Source of the DNA: Streptomyces sp. V1I1
GTDB taxonomy: Bacteria; Actinomycetota; Actinomycetes; Streptomycetales; Streptomycetaceae
Direction: 5' to 3'
Length of the DNA stretch: 64,000 bases
Assembly: GCF_030817355.1 (NCBI RefSeq)
Contig: NZ_JAUSZH010000001.1
Location: 1,984,001 to 2,048,000, forward strand
Positions 24,324 through 35,870 of the stretch are shown here, in pieces (the first letter of the stretch is position 1; each line of letters begins with the position of its first letter). The notes under the pieces are model-generated. The model did not search any database, was not told the DNA's origin, and worked only from the letters and a program-made list of their open reading frames with translations. A program made the position numbers and the translations under genes.

Positions 24324-25025
24324 TCAGAATTCGAAGCCGAGCTGGCCCCCGCTTTCCAGTGCGGCCGCCTCCGCGGAGATGCGGACCTTCTTGAGGTGCC
24401 GCCACTGGGGCAGCGCGTCGAGATAGGCCCAGGAGAGCCGGTGGTAGGGCGTGGGCCCCAGCATCCTGAGCGCCGCCTTGTGCACGGGCGAGGGGTAGCC
24501 GGCGTTGTCGTCGAAGCCGAAGTCGGCGAACTCCCCCCGCAGTTCGGCCATCATCGCGTCCCGGTGCACCTTGGCGATCACCGAGGCCGCCGCGACCGCG
24601 ACGCACGACTGGTCCCCCTTGATGACCGTACGGACCTGCCAGGGGGATCCCAGATAGTCGTGCTTGCCGTCGAGGATGACCGCGTCCGGACGAATCGGAA
24701 GCGCGTCCAGCGCCCGGACTGCGGCCAGCCGCAGCGCCGCGGTCATCCCCAGTTCGTCGATCTCCTCCGGCGAGGCGTGTCCCAGGGCGTGCGCCGTGAC
24801 CCACTTCTCCAGCAGCACGGCCAGTTCCGTACGGCGCTTGGGGGCGATGAGCTTGGAGTCGGTGAGGCCTTCGGGCGGTCTGCGCAGGCCGGTGACCGCC
24901 GCGCACACAGTGACCGGACCGGCCCACGCCCCGCGTCCGACCTCGTCGACACCAGCAATGATCTTGGCGCCGGTGGTGGCTCGGATCGAGCGCTCGACTG
25001 TGTGTGTGGGTGGTTCGTACGGCAT
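24324..25025 (-). CDS. rnhB: ribonuclease HII
   Basis: This 233-residue endonuclease cuts RNA in RNA/DNA hybrids and at single ribonucleotides. The catalytic acidic residues are visible: [16 protein letters not shown] (Asp-Glu), [11 protein letters not shown] (Asp), and VHRDAMM near residue 155. SVIAKVHRD and [10 protein letters not shown] are family blocks. The length is close to the family's 200-240 residues. Its neighbours are two hypothetical proteins and the RecQ fusion, giving a nucleic-acid maintenance group. A divergent TetR gene side lies 105 bp upstream but on the same strand, so rnhB probably has its own promoter. Confidence 0.95.
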   Translation of the reverse strand: MPYEPPTHTVERSIRATTGAKIIAGVDEVGRGAWAGPVTVCAAVTGLRRPPEGLTDSKLIAPKRRTELAVLLEKWVTAHALGHASPEEIDELGMTAALRLAAVRALDALPIRPDAVILDGKHDYLGSPWQVRTVIKGDQSCVAVAAASVIAKVHRDAMMAELRGEFADFGFDDNAGYPSPVHKAALRMLGPTPYHRLSWAYLDALPQWRHLKKVRISAEAAALESGGQLGFEF

Positions 25026-25130
25026 GGCGCCAGCAAGGTTACGCCGCCTGACCCCGCCCGCGACACCCGGTTCCCGTCACCGGCTCCGGGCCGGCTCCGC
25101 ATCGGCTCACAACCGGCTCCGCGCCTGCGG

Positions 25131-25757
25131 TCAGCCGTTGCCCGGGCGGAGCAGCGGCACCATCACCTGATCGATCATGTCGGCGATGTCGCCGTCGGGC
25201 CATTCGCTTCCGCACACCTTCGAGCGGTACATCATCAGGCCCGGAATCACGTCGAAGACCAGGTCGCCGGTGGCGTCTGGGCGTACTTCGCCACGTGTCA
25301 CGCCACGGCGCACCACCTCACGGAAGAGCCGGTTGGACGGCTCGATGACCCCGCGCACGATCACCCCGTGGAACCGTTCGGCGGTGGCGATGTCGCACTC
25401 GTAAAGCACTGAACGCAGAGCAAAGCCGGACCTGGAGTACATCGCGTCCCGCACCCGCCGACAGAGCTGAAAGAGGTCCTCGCGGATGCTCCCATGGTCG
25501 GCGGCCACGTCCAGTGTCGGCAGTCCGGCTTGCAGGGCGTCCGCGACGAGGTCCTCCTTCGAGGGCCACCGCCGGTAGACGGCGGCCTTCCCGGTCTGGG
25601 CCCCGGCGGCGACACCCTCCATGGTGAGCCCGCTCCAGCCGACCGTACTCAACTGCTCCAGAGCGGCGTCCAGAATCGCGTGTTCCAGCACAGGTCCTCG
25701 ACGGCGCAGCGAGACCGGGGGCGTCTCAGCAGCTGCAGTCCAGCGCGAATTGACCAT
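25131..25757 (-). CDS. TetR-family repressor of the adjacent MFS exporter
   Basis: This 208-residue repressor has an N-terminal helix-turn-helix (residues ~28-75: ILDAALEQLSTVGWSGLTM, GAQTGKAAVYRRWPSKEDLV). The C-terminal ligand domain ends in a helical VRRGVTRGEVRPDATGDLV block. ATG 25757 has GGAGAG 6 bases upstream. It is divergent from a DHA2-type drug exporter, with two GTGAACG / CGTTCAC palindromes between them, one of them near its own start. The expected behaviour is autorepression and repression of the exporter until an effector, probably an exported drug or metabolite, binds. Confidence 0.9.
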   Translation of the reverse strand: MVNSRWTAAAETPPVSLRRRGPVLEHAILDAALEQLSTVGWSGLTMEGVAAGAQTGKAAVYRRWPSKEDLVADALQAGLPTLDVAADHGSIREDLFQLCRRVRDAMYSRSGFALRSVLYECDIATAERFHGVIVRGVIEPSNRLFREVVRRGVTRGEVRPDATGDLVFDVIPGLMMYRSKVCGSEWPDGDIADMIDQVMVPLLRPGNG

Positions 25758-25788
25758 CTTCTTCTCTCCGTTGGGGACGAGAGGTCGA

Positions 25789-25806
25789 GTGAACGCTTGC
25801 GTTCAC
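25789..25806. promoter_or_regulatory. TetR operator 1
   Basis: GTGAACGC-TT-GCGTTCAC is a perfect inverted repeat with 8-bp arms. It is 32 bp before the repressor start, placing it over that gene's promoter. Confidence 0.75.
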
Positions 25807-25825
25807 TGACGGGGATTCTCTACGG

Positions 25826-25855
25826 TTGACGAGACAGTGAACGATTGCGTTCACT
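25826..25855 (+). promoter_or_regulatory. promoter of the MFS exporter gene overlapped by TetR operator 2
   Basis: TTGACG (25826-25831) and TTCACT (25850-25855) are 18 bp apart. The second operator GTGAACG-ATTG-CGTTCAC (25837-25854) fills the spacer and almost all of the -10, so bound repressor would exclude polymerase. The two operators are 48 bp apart centre to centre. Confidence 0.65.
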
Positions 25856-25878
25856 AACGCACTTGTGGGGGACCCATA

Positions 25879-27432
<1,554 letters not shown>

Positions 27433-27474
27433 GGCTGCCGCCTGGGGCTGGCGCGTGAAGCGCCTTCCGGAGCC

Positions 27475-27512
27475 GGGGTACGGGCCGTGCATGGGGGCAC
27501 GGCCCGTACCCC
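27475..27512 (+). terminator. terminator of the MFS gene
   Basis: A perfect 16-bp stem (27475-27490 with 27497-27512, arm GGGGTACGGGCCGTGC) has a 6-nt loop. Confidence 0.8.
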
Positions 27513-27567
27513 CCACCTCAGCAGTCGGAAGCCGACGGCTCAGTCGGCCGTACGCCTGGCACGGGAC

Positions 27568-27605
27568 CTCGCCCTATCGGCACGCGCGCGTGCCGATAGG
27601 GCGAG
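27568..27605. terminator. 38-bp perfect palindrome, probable bidirectional terminator
   Basis: The arm CTCGCCCTATCGGCACGCG is followed at once by its complement, giving a 38-bp uninterrupted palindrome. It lies between the convergent MFS gene and the ADP-ribosylglycohydrolase gene. As RNA it would fold in either direction. Confidence 0.7.
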
Positions 27606-27639
27606 CGGCAGGCAGGCTGCGGGACCCCGCGGCAGCGGC

Positions 27640-28548
27640 TCAGCGGGCCTGTTCCGGCACCCAGCCCGGGAGGGCTTCGGTCTGCTCCAGCCAGGCCGCC
27701 GGGGGCTGCCCCGACTTGCCCGCGGCGACCACGCCGCAGGCGATCGCGCACGTGGTGTCCACATCGCCCCCGACCTGCGCGGTCGTCCAGAACGCGCGCT
27801 CGAAGTCGCCGAGCGAGCGAGCCGCGGACCACAGGGCGAACGGCACGGTGTCATGCGCACTCGTGCGCCGGCCGCTGCCGAGAACGGCGGCGACGGTCCC
27901 CGCGTCGTCGTAGTCGAGCATGTCCCGCGCCCGGCGAAGACCCGCCCCCACCGCGCTGCGCGGTACGAGCGCTACGACACCGTCGAGCAGCTCCGCGGGC
28001 CCTGGCGGCCCGGCCGGATTCGCGGCGATCGCGGCGGCGGCCGCCACGGCCATGGCGCCGACCACCGCCTCACGGTGCTGGTGCGTGGTGTACGAAGAGA
28101 TCTCGGCCTGGTGGGTGGCCTGCTCCGGATCGGAGGCGTACCAGGCGCCGAGCGGCGCGATACGCATCGCCGAGCCGTTGCCCCACGAGCCCTGGCCGTT
28201 GAAGAGCTCGGCGGCCAGCTCGCGCCAGTCGCCGCCTTCCCTGACCAGCCGGAGCATCCGGTTGACGGCGGGGCCGTAGCCGCGGTCGAAGTCGTGGTGC
28301 TCGGCGAAGGACCTGGCGAGTGCGTCCTGGTCCACCCGGCCGTGGGCCGCGAGCACAGTCAGCACCGAGCAGGCCATCTCGGTGTCGTCGGTCCACTGCC
28401 AGGGGCCAGGCGGCAGCTGCCGCCGCTTCAGCAGTGGATAGTTCGAGGGAACGAAGAACTGGGAGCCCAGGGCGTCTCCCACGGACAGTCCGCGCAGGCT
28501 GTCCAGGGCGCGTTCGAAGCGCCGGTCGCGAGAGGAGTCAGCGGTCAT
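27640..28548 (-). CDS. ADP-ribosylglycohydrolase family protein
   Basis: This 302-residue DraG-like protein would remove ADP-ribose from proteins or small molecules. Metal-binding motifs are visible: GLSVGDALGSQFF near the N-terminus, WTDDTEMA (residues ~51-58) and GGDVDTTCAIACGVVAAG near residue 262, the family's D-x-D-T block. NGSAMRIAPLG is the usual central motif. AGGAAG precedes ATG 28548. It starts 12 bp after the phosphatase gene, so the two are probably one transcript. The target is unknown. Confidence 0.9.
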   Translation of the reverse strand: MTADSSRDRRFERALDSLRGLSVGDALGSQFFVPSNYPLLKRRQLPPGPWQWTDDTEMACSVLTVLAAHGRVDQDALARSFAEHHDFDRGYGPAVNRMLRLVREGGDWRELAAELFNGQGSWGNGSAMRIAPLGAWYASDPEQATHQAEISSYTTHQHREAVVGAMAVAAAAAIAANPAGPPGPAELLDGVVALVPRSAVGAGLRRARDMLDYDDAGTVAAVLGSGRRTSAHDTVPFALWSAARSLGDFERAFWTTAQVGGDVDTTCAIACGVVAAGKSGQPPAAWLEQTEALPGWVPEQAR

Positions 28549-28560
28549 CTTCCTGCCACT

Positions 28561-29220
28561 CTATCCGGTGACGCCATACGGCTCGGGGGTGCGCCAGCGC
28601 TCGAACGGCCGGTCAAGCGTGTAGCGGCCGTCCTCGCCGAGCTGCAGTATCCGGGTCTCGGCGTTGCCGGGGTTGGACAGCGACTCGAATTCGGCGACCG
28701 ACCAGTGGAACCAGCGCATGCAGAACAGCCGCATGGTCAGTCCGTGCGTCACCAGGAGTACGTTCGGCGGGTGGTCCGGCGCCTCGAAACTGCGGTACAG
28801 GCTCTCCAGGAACGCCCCGACCCGGTCGTACACATCCGCTCCCGACTCACCCTGGGCGAAGCGGTAGAAGAAGTGGCCGTAAGCGTCCCGGTAGGCCTTC
28901 TGCAGCCGTACGTCGTCCCTGTCCTGCCAGTTCCCCCAGTCCTGCTCGCGCAGCCGCGGCTCCTCCCTGACGCGCACCAGCTCCGGATCGAGGCCGAACG
29001 CGCGGAAGGTCTCATGGGTGCGGCGATAGGGAGATGCGTAGACGCTGACGCGCTCACGTCCAAAAAGCTCACGCAGCCGCACGCCCGTCTCCTCGGCCTG
29101 GGCCCAGCCGGTGCTGGTCAGCCGCAGCGCATGGTCGGGCTCGCGTTCGTACACGGTGTCATCGGCGTTTCCCTCCGACTCGCCGTGCCGGACGAGGACA
29201 ATGCGTCGCGGTCGTGCCAT
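28561..29220 (-). CDS. histidine phosphatase superfamily (phosphoglycerate mutase-like) protein
   Basis: This 219-residue enzyme has the phospho-histidine motif LVRHGESEGN at residues ~8-17, an SPYRRTHET block with the second arginine, and a catalytic VTHGLTMRLF histidine near residue 160. It could be a phosphoglycerate mutase-like phosphatase of a sugar or nucleotide substrate; the substrate is not evident. ATG 29220 begins the conserved core. No ribosome-binding site is present but TACTGT sits 6 bp upstream, suggesting a leaderless message. The start codon lies at the centre of an 18-bp palindrome. Confidence 0.88.
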   Translation of the reverse strand: MARPRRIVLVRHGESEGNADDTVYEREPDHALRLTSTGWAQAEETGVRLRELFGRERVSVYASPYRRTHETFRAFGLDPELVRVREEPRLREQDWGNWQDRDDVRLQKAYRDAYGHFFYRFAQGESGADVYDRVGAFLESLYRSFEAPDHPPNVLLVTHGLTMRLFCMRWFHWSVAEFESLSNPGNAETRILQLGEDGRYTLDRPFERWRTPEPYGVTG

Positions 29221-29232
29221 GGCACGACAGTA
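29211..29232 (-). promoter_or_regulatory. candidate -10 and palindrome over the phosphatase start codon
   Basis: On the minus strand TACTGT (29227-29232) is 6 bp from ATG. GTCGTGCCATGGCACGAC (29211-29228) is a perfect 18-bp palindrome centred on that ATG, able to act as an operator or as a hairpin on the message. Confidence 0.4.
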
Positions 29233-29366
29233 GATCGGCCCGGGCTCGGCCGAGCAGCCGGGCCGAGTCCATCCGGCGTATCCGGGCGGAGTCGGAGCCG
29301 CCGACGGTCGGTGGTCAGCGGCGGCGGCGACGGTCAGCTGCGCCTCCACTGGACACTCCCGGGGCT

Positions 29367-29972
29367 TCAGACCGTCCAGGACGGTTCGAGCTGCACCACA
29401 TCACCGGCCAGCGCCGCGACATCCGCCTCGGTCTGCGCGCGCAGCAGCAGCCTCTCCACCCGCTCCCTGCGGTACTTCCCGTGCTCGGCCGCCGACTGCC
29501 ACATCGACATCACCAGGAACTCGCTCCCCGGCGCCTCCCCGAACACCCCGCGCACCATCCCGGGCGACCCGGCCATCGCCGGGTTCCACACCTTTTCCTG
29601 CATCAGCGAATAGTGCTCGACCCGGTCCTCGCGCACCCTGCAGTGCGCGACCCGCACCACGTCGGCGTCCGTGAACCGCGGCTCGAACCCGGTCTTCACA
29701 TCGAAGCGGTAGTCGAACAACTTGACCTGTATGTCCTTGTACGTCCCCGACTGCCCGGACGCCAGCCGGTCGTGGGAGCGCGCCATGAACGAGTCGTAGA
29801 ACGCCCGGCTCTCCCAGAAGGCGAAGACATGGGCGACATGAGGCCGCCCTTTACTCCACCCACCGCCCTGGCCCCGGAATCCCGGCTCACCCAGCAGCCC
29901 CGCCCACTTCCGCTGTCCCCGCTCGAACCCACGACGGTCCACCACGGTGCAGCGAATCCACTTGACCAGCAC
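29367..29972 (-). CDS. YdbC/DUF4937-like protein
   Basis: This 201-residue protein appears to be two dimeric alpha+beta-barrel-like halves. The first has VKWIRCTVVDRRGFERGQRKW and VAHVFAFWESRAFYDSFM. The second has VRVAHCRVREDRVEHYSLMQEKVW and LVMSMWQSAAEHGKYRRERVE, the strand-helix pattern of antibiotic-biosynthesis monooxygenase-like domains. The family has no assigned function. The GTG start at 29972 has no ribosome-binding site; TACGAT (29979-29984) lies 6 bp upstream, suggesting leaderless transcription. Its neighbours are the phosphatase downstream and a divergent TerD gene. Confidence 0.75.
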   Translation of the reverse strand: MLVKWIRCTVVDRRGFERGQRKWAGLLGEPGFRGQGGGWSKGRPHVAHVFAFWESRAFYDSFMARSHDRLASGQSGTYKDIQVKLFDYRFDVKTGFEPRFTDADVVRVAHCRVREDRVEHYSLMQEKVWNPAMAGSPGMVRGVFGEAPGSEFLVMSMWQSAAEHGKYRRERVERLLLRAQTEADVAALAGDVVQLEPSWTV

Positions 29973-30218
29973 CGCGCCATCGTACGGCGCGGAACGTGGC
30001 CCCGGTCACGCTCCGGCAGAGTGCACTCGTACCAGCTCGTCCGAATCCCCGGCGTCCAGTTCGATCCCGAACACCGACGGCCCGAACGCCCCCAGCCTGC
30101 CCAATGATCGTGATGAAGGCGCGAACTGGTGATACGAACCCCGTGGTGCGGAAGAGTGAGCGTGGCAGCATGGTCAACCGACGTAAAACACCCGGCAGTT
30201 ACGGGGAAGGGGAATCCG

Positions 30219-30749
30219 GTGAGCAGTCTCAACAAGGGGATCGGGAAGGCCGAGGTGACACTCAAGTGGGATCCGAGCCCTCTGGGCGAGTCGCCCCATG
30301 ACCTCGACATCGTCGCCGCGACGTACAAGGCGGACGCCCCGACCGGAGAACCGGCGTACGTCGTCCACTTCGACAGCCGGTCGCCCGACGGCACCATCAT
30401 CCTGACCCGGGACAGCAAGACCGGTCAGGGCTTCGGCTCCGACGAGGTCATGACGCTGGAGTTCGACCGGCTGGCGGCCACGTACGGGCGGGTCGTCGTG
30501 GGTGTGGTCATCCAGCAGCGGGACGGACGAAAGGTGTTCGGCGACATAGCGAACCCCCTCGTGAGGGTCCTCGAGGGACACGCCGAGCTGGGGAAGAACG
30601 ACTTCACTAGCGTCGCTGGAGCCACCGCCGCGGTCGTCGGCGACTTCACCAAGGGCGAGGCAGGCGACTGGGAGTTCCGCGAGACCGTCCGCGGATTCGA
30701 CGCCGATCCGCAGTCGTTCATCGCGCTGATGGGCAACAGTACTTACTGA
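30219..30749 (+). CDS. TerD-family calcium-binding stress protein
   Basis: This 176-residue TerD domain protein has LNKGIGKAEVTLKWDPS, a first acidic calcium-binding site at SPHDLDIVA, FDSRSPDGTIILTRDSKTG, and a second acidic site near GFGSDEVMTLEFDRL. Residues around 110-120 keep VVGVVIQQRDGRKVFGDI. TerD proteins are linked to tellurite resistance, calcium signalling and differentiation in Streptomyces. GTG 30219 is chosen for AAGGGGA just upstream and because conserved sequence starts there. It is a lone gene ending in a strong hairpin. Confidence 0.9.
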   Translation: MSSLNKGIGKAEVTLKWDPSPLGESPHDLDIVAATYKADAPTGEPAYVVHFDSRSPDGTIILTRDSKTGQGFGSDEVMTLEFDRLAATYGRVVVGVVIQQRDGRKVFGDIANPLVRVLEGHAELGKNDFTSVAGATAAVVGDFTKGEAGDWEFRETVRGFDADPQSFIALMGNSTY

Positions 30750-30769
30750 GCACGCGTTGCATCGGATAC

Positions 30770-30842
<73 letters not shown>

Positions 30843-30854
30843 CATCAGGCGGTG

Positions 30855-33740
<2,886 letters not shown>

Positions 33741-33911
33741 GCCGCCTCCCATACATGGGCAAAAACGCCCTGAAGTGCCCAGATCTTCCCGTGGCACAGT
33801 CTGTGTCTGATGCCGCGAACGCCGCGCACAGCGCCCGTGGCAGGTCTTTTGCCGCCCTGTTGTCGATCGGCGGGCCGATGGGGCGGGCCCAAGCCGCTCA
33901 GCCGGTGTTCC

Positions 33912-34424
33912 TCAGTCGGCGGCGGTGGCGGGCACGGGGACCTCGAGAGTCTCGCCGGTCCCGCATCCTTCTGCGGGAGGCCGTTGCTCGCGGAGCTCCG
34001 CGATGGCGGCCTCGAAGTCTTCGAGTGAGTCGAAAGCCCGGTACACGGACGCGAAGCGCAGGTAGGCGACGAGGTCGAGTTCCTGCAGGGGGCCGAGTAT
34101 GGCCAGACCCACGTCGTGGGTGGTCAGCTCGGCACTGCCGGTGGCGCGCACCGCTTCCTCGACCCGCTGGCCGAGCTTGGCGAGAGCGTCCTCGGTGACC
34201 GGCCGCCCCTGGCATGCCTTGCGCACGCCGGAGATGACCTTGGTACGACTGAAGGGCTCGGTCACTCCGCTGCGCTTGATCACCATCAGCGAGGCGGTTT
34301 CCACCGTCGTGAAGCGGCGGGAGCAGTCAGGACACTGCCGACGACGCCGGATCGACGTTCCGTCGTCGGTGGTGCGACTGTCGACGACACGGCTGTCGGG
34401 GTGCCTGCAGAAGGGGCAGTGCAT
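33912..34424 (-). CDS. nrdR: transcriptional repressor NrdR
   Basis: This 170-residue repressor of ribonucleotide reductase genes has an N-terminal zinc ribbon ([17 protein letters not shown], then [15 protein letters not shown]) and an ATP-cone domain (residues ~50-140: [24 protein letters not shown]). The ATP-cone senses ATP/dATP levels. ATG 34424 is the conserved first residue; the frame upstream is non-conserved. It leads nrdJ on the same strand. Two matching boxes lie 111-157 bp upstream, so the operon is probably autoregulated. Confidence 0.95.
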   Translation of the reverse strand: MHCPFCRHPDSRVVDSRTTDDGTSIRRRRQCPDCSRRFTTVETASLMVIKRSGVTEPFSRTKVISGVRKACQGRPVTEDALAKLGQRVEEAVRATGSAELTTHDVGLAILGPLQELDLVAYLRFASVYRAFDSLEDFEAAIAELREQRPPAEGCGTGETLEVPVPATAAD

Positions 34425-34534
34425 GGCTCCCAACCCTCCTTCACAGCACGACTGAATAGCCTCGACAGGCCGGTCGAAGCCCTCCGAAGCAGCCCCAAGC
34501 ATAGGCGATGGCCACGGTCTTGGAGGACCAGGGA

Positions 34535-34550
34535 CCACAACTTCTGGGCG
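34535..34550 (-). promoter_or_regulatory. NrdR box 2 (proximal to nrdR)
   Basis: On the minus strand the box reads CGCCCAGAAGTTGTGG. It matches box 1 at 11 of 14 core positions and lies exactly 31 bp from it, three helical turns, as established for paired NrdR boxes. Confidence 0.7.
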
Positions 34551-34565
34551 GCTGACACAATCCAA

Positions 34566-34581
34566 CCACTAGATCTGGGGT
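34566..34581 (-). promoter_or_regulatory. NrdR box 1 (distal)
   Basis: On the minus strand the box reads ACCCCAGATCTAGTGG, a near-palindrome around AGATCT in the usual 16-bp size. Confidence 0.7.
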
Positions 34582-34891
34582 TTGGACGCACTTTCGACGC
34601 TCAACGCGTGTCGCACGGCGGCAGCACCGTACGGGCGGCGTACGAGTGGTGACGCAGCGACACGAACGCGGCGCGGGACCGGCCACGAGGGTACGGGAGA
34701 CGCGCGGCTCCGTGGATTCCGGGCCGCCGGGTGCAAGACTGGAAGCACCCCCGGGAATCGGCCGGCGTCACCCCGCCCCCACCGCAATCCGGAGGGGACG
34801 TTGCCGTAGAGGACTGAATTGCCCTACGGTCCGAGCGTTCGCGCATACACCCAGGCAGGCGCCCGCGTCAGACAATCTGCGATTTTTCACT

Positions 34892-34905
34892 CGAACGTGT
34901 GTTTG
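34892..34905 (+). promoter_or_regulatory. LexA (SOS) box
   Basis: CGAACGTGTGTTTG follows the actinobacterial/Bacillus-type pattern CGAAC-N4-GTTYG. It lies over the -35 of the lexA promoter and therefore supports autorepression. Confidence 0.85.
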
Positions 34906-34932
34906 GCGCAACCTTTCGAAACCCACTACCGT
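34903..34932 (+). promoter_or_regulatory. lexA promoter
   Basis: TTGGCG (34903-34908) and TACCGT (34927-34932) are 18 bp apart. The SOS box overlaps the -35. The predicted start is near 34939, giving a leader of about 29 nt with GAGAGGGG before the GTG. Confidence 0.6.
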
Positions 34933-34967
34933 TGTCCAGCTAGGGAGACCATTCGAGAGGGGCCGAC

Positions 34968-35753
34968 GTGACCACCACCGCAGACAGTGCCACCATCACT
35001 GCCCAGGACCGCTCCCAGAACCGATTCGAGCCGGTGCATGCCATGAATGACGCAGCCACGAGTCCCGAGGGACCCAAGCCCACGCGTTCGCTGCCCGGCC
35101 GACCTCCAGGGATCAGGGCGGACAGCTCCGGTCTCACGGATCGGCAGCGGCGCGTCATCGAGGTGATCCGTGACTCCGTGCAGCGGCGGGGATACCCGCC
35201 GTCGATGCGCGAGATCGGCCAGGCGGTCGGGCTGTCCAGCACCTCCTCCGTCGCGCATCAGCTGATGGCGCTGGAGCGAAAAGGCTTCCTGCGCCGGGAC
35301 CCGCACCGGCCCAGGGCGTACGAGGTGCGTGGCTCCGACCAGCCGAGCACCCAGCCGACCGATACGACGGGCAAGCCGGCAGCGTCGTACGTACCCCTGG
35401 TCGGCCGGATCGCGGCCGGTGGCCCGATCCTCGCCGAAGAGTCGGTCGAGGACGTGTTCCCACTCCCCCGCCAGCTCGTCGGCGACGGCGAGCTCTTCGT
35501 GCTGAAGGTCGTCGGCGACTCGATGATCGAGGCCGCGATCTGCGACGGCGACTGGGTCACCGTACGCCGCCAGCCCGTCGCGGAGAACGGCGACATCGTG
35601 GCAGCGATGCTGGACGGCGAGGCCACGGTCAAGCGCTTCAAGCGGGAGAACGGCCATGTGTGGCTGCTCCCGCACAACGCCGCATACCAGCCCATTCCTG
35701 GCGATGAGGCGACCATCCTCGGCAAGGTAGTGGCGGTGCTGCGGCGGGTGTGA
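34968..35753 (+). CDS. lexA: SOS repressor LexA
   Basis: This 261-residue LexA has an N-terminal extension of ~50 residues, then the DNA-binding wing ([50 protein letters not shown]). The self-cleavage Ala-Gly lies in GRIAAGGPI, the catalytic Ser in [15 protein letters not shown], and Lys in ATVKRFKR. It represses DNA-repair genes and cleaves itself on contact with RecA filaments. The GTG start at 34968 has GAGAGGGG upstream. It is divergent from nrdR and convergent with a DinG-like helicase, a known LexA-regulated family elsewhere. Confidence 0.96.
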   Translation: MTTTADSATITAQDRSQNRFEPVHAMNDAATSPEGPKPTRSLPGRPPGIRADSSGLTDRQRRVIEVIRDSVQRRGYPPSMREIGQAVGLSSTSSVAHQLMALERKGFLRRDPHRPRAYEVRGSDQPSTQPTDTTGKPAASYVPLVGRIAAGGPILAEESVEDVFPLPRQLVGDGELFVLKVVGDSMIEAAICDGDWVTVRRQPVAENGDIVAAMLDGEATVKRFKRENGHVWLLPHNAAYQPIPGDEATILGKVVAVLRRV

Positions 35754-35773
35754 CCGACCCGCCGGCTCTGACC

Positions 35774-35808
35774 GGGCCCCGGGACCCACTGCGCCGGTCC
35801 CGGGGCCC
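35774..35808 (+). terminator. lexA terminator
   Basis: A perfect 13-bp stem GGGCCCCGGGACC with a 9-nt loop lies 20 bp past the stop. Confidence 0.75.
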
Positions 35809-35830
35809 TGCTCTGCCCGGACACCATTCC

Positions 35831-35866
35831 GGGCGGACTGCATTCCGTCCGGAATGCAGTCCGCCC
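35831..35866. terminator. bidirectional terminator between lexA and the DinG-like gene
   Basis: A perfect 16-bp stem (GGGCGGACTGCATTCC and complement) has a GTCC loop. It ends 4 bp before the stop of the convergent helicase gene. Confidence 0.8.
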
Positions 35867-35870
35867 GCGC

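Larger units (their letters stand above)
34425..34967. other. divergent nrdR/lexA intergenic region (543 bp)
   Basis: This non-coding stretch holds, from left to right, the nrdR leader, a pair of NrdR boxes (34535-34581), about 300 bp with no feature I can name, and the LexA box and promoter (34892-34932). No conserved small ORF or stable hairpin was seen in the middle part. Confidence 0.6.

Noticed and set aside
33897..33924. 14-bp duplication at the nrdR stop (CTCAG...)
   Set aside because: Only 9 of 14 positions match, too weak to separate from chance in this base composition.
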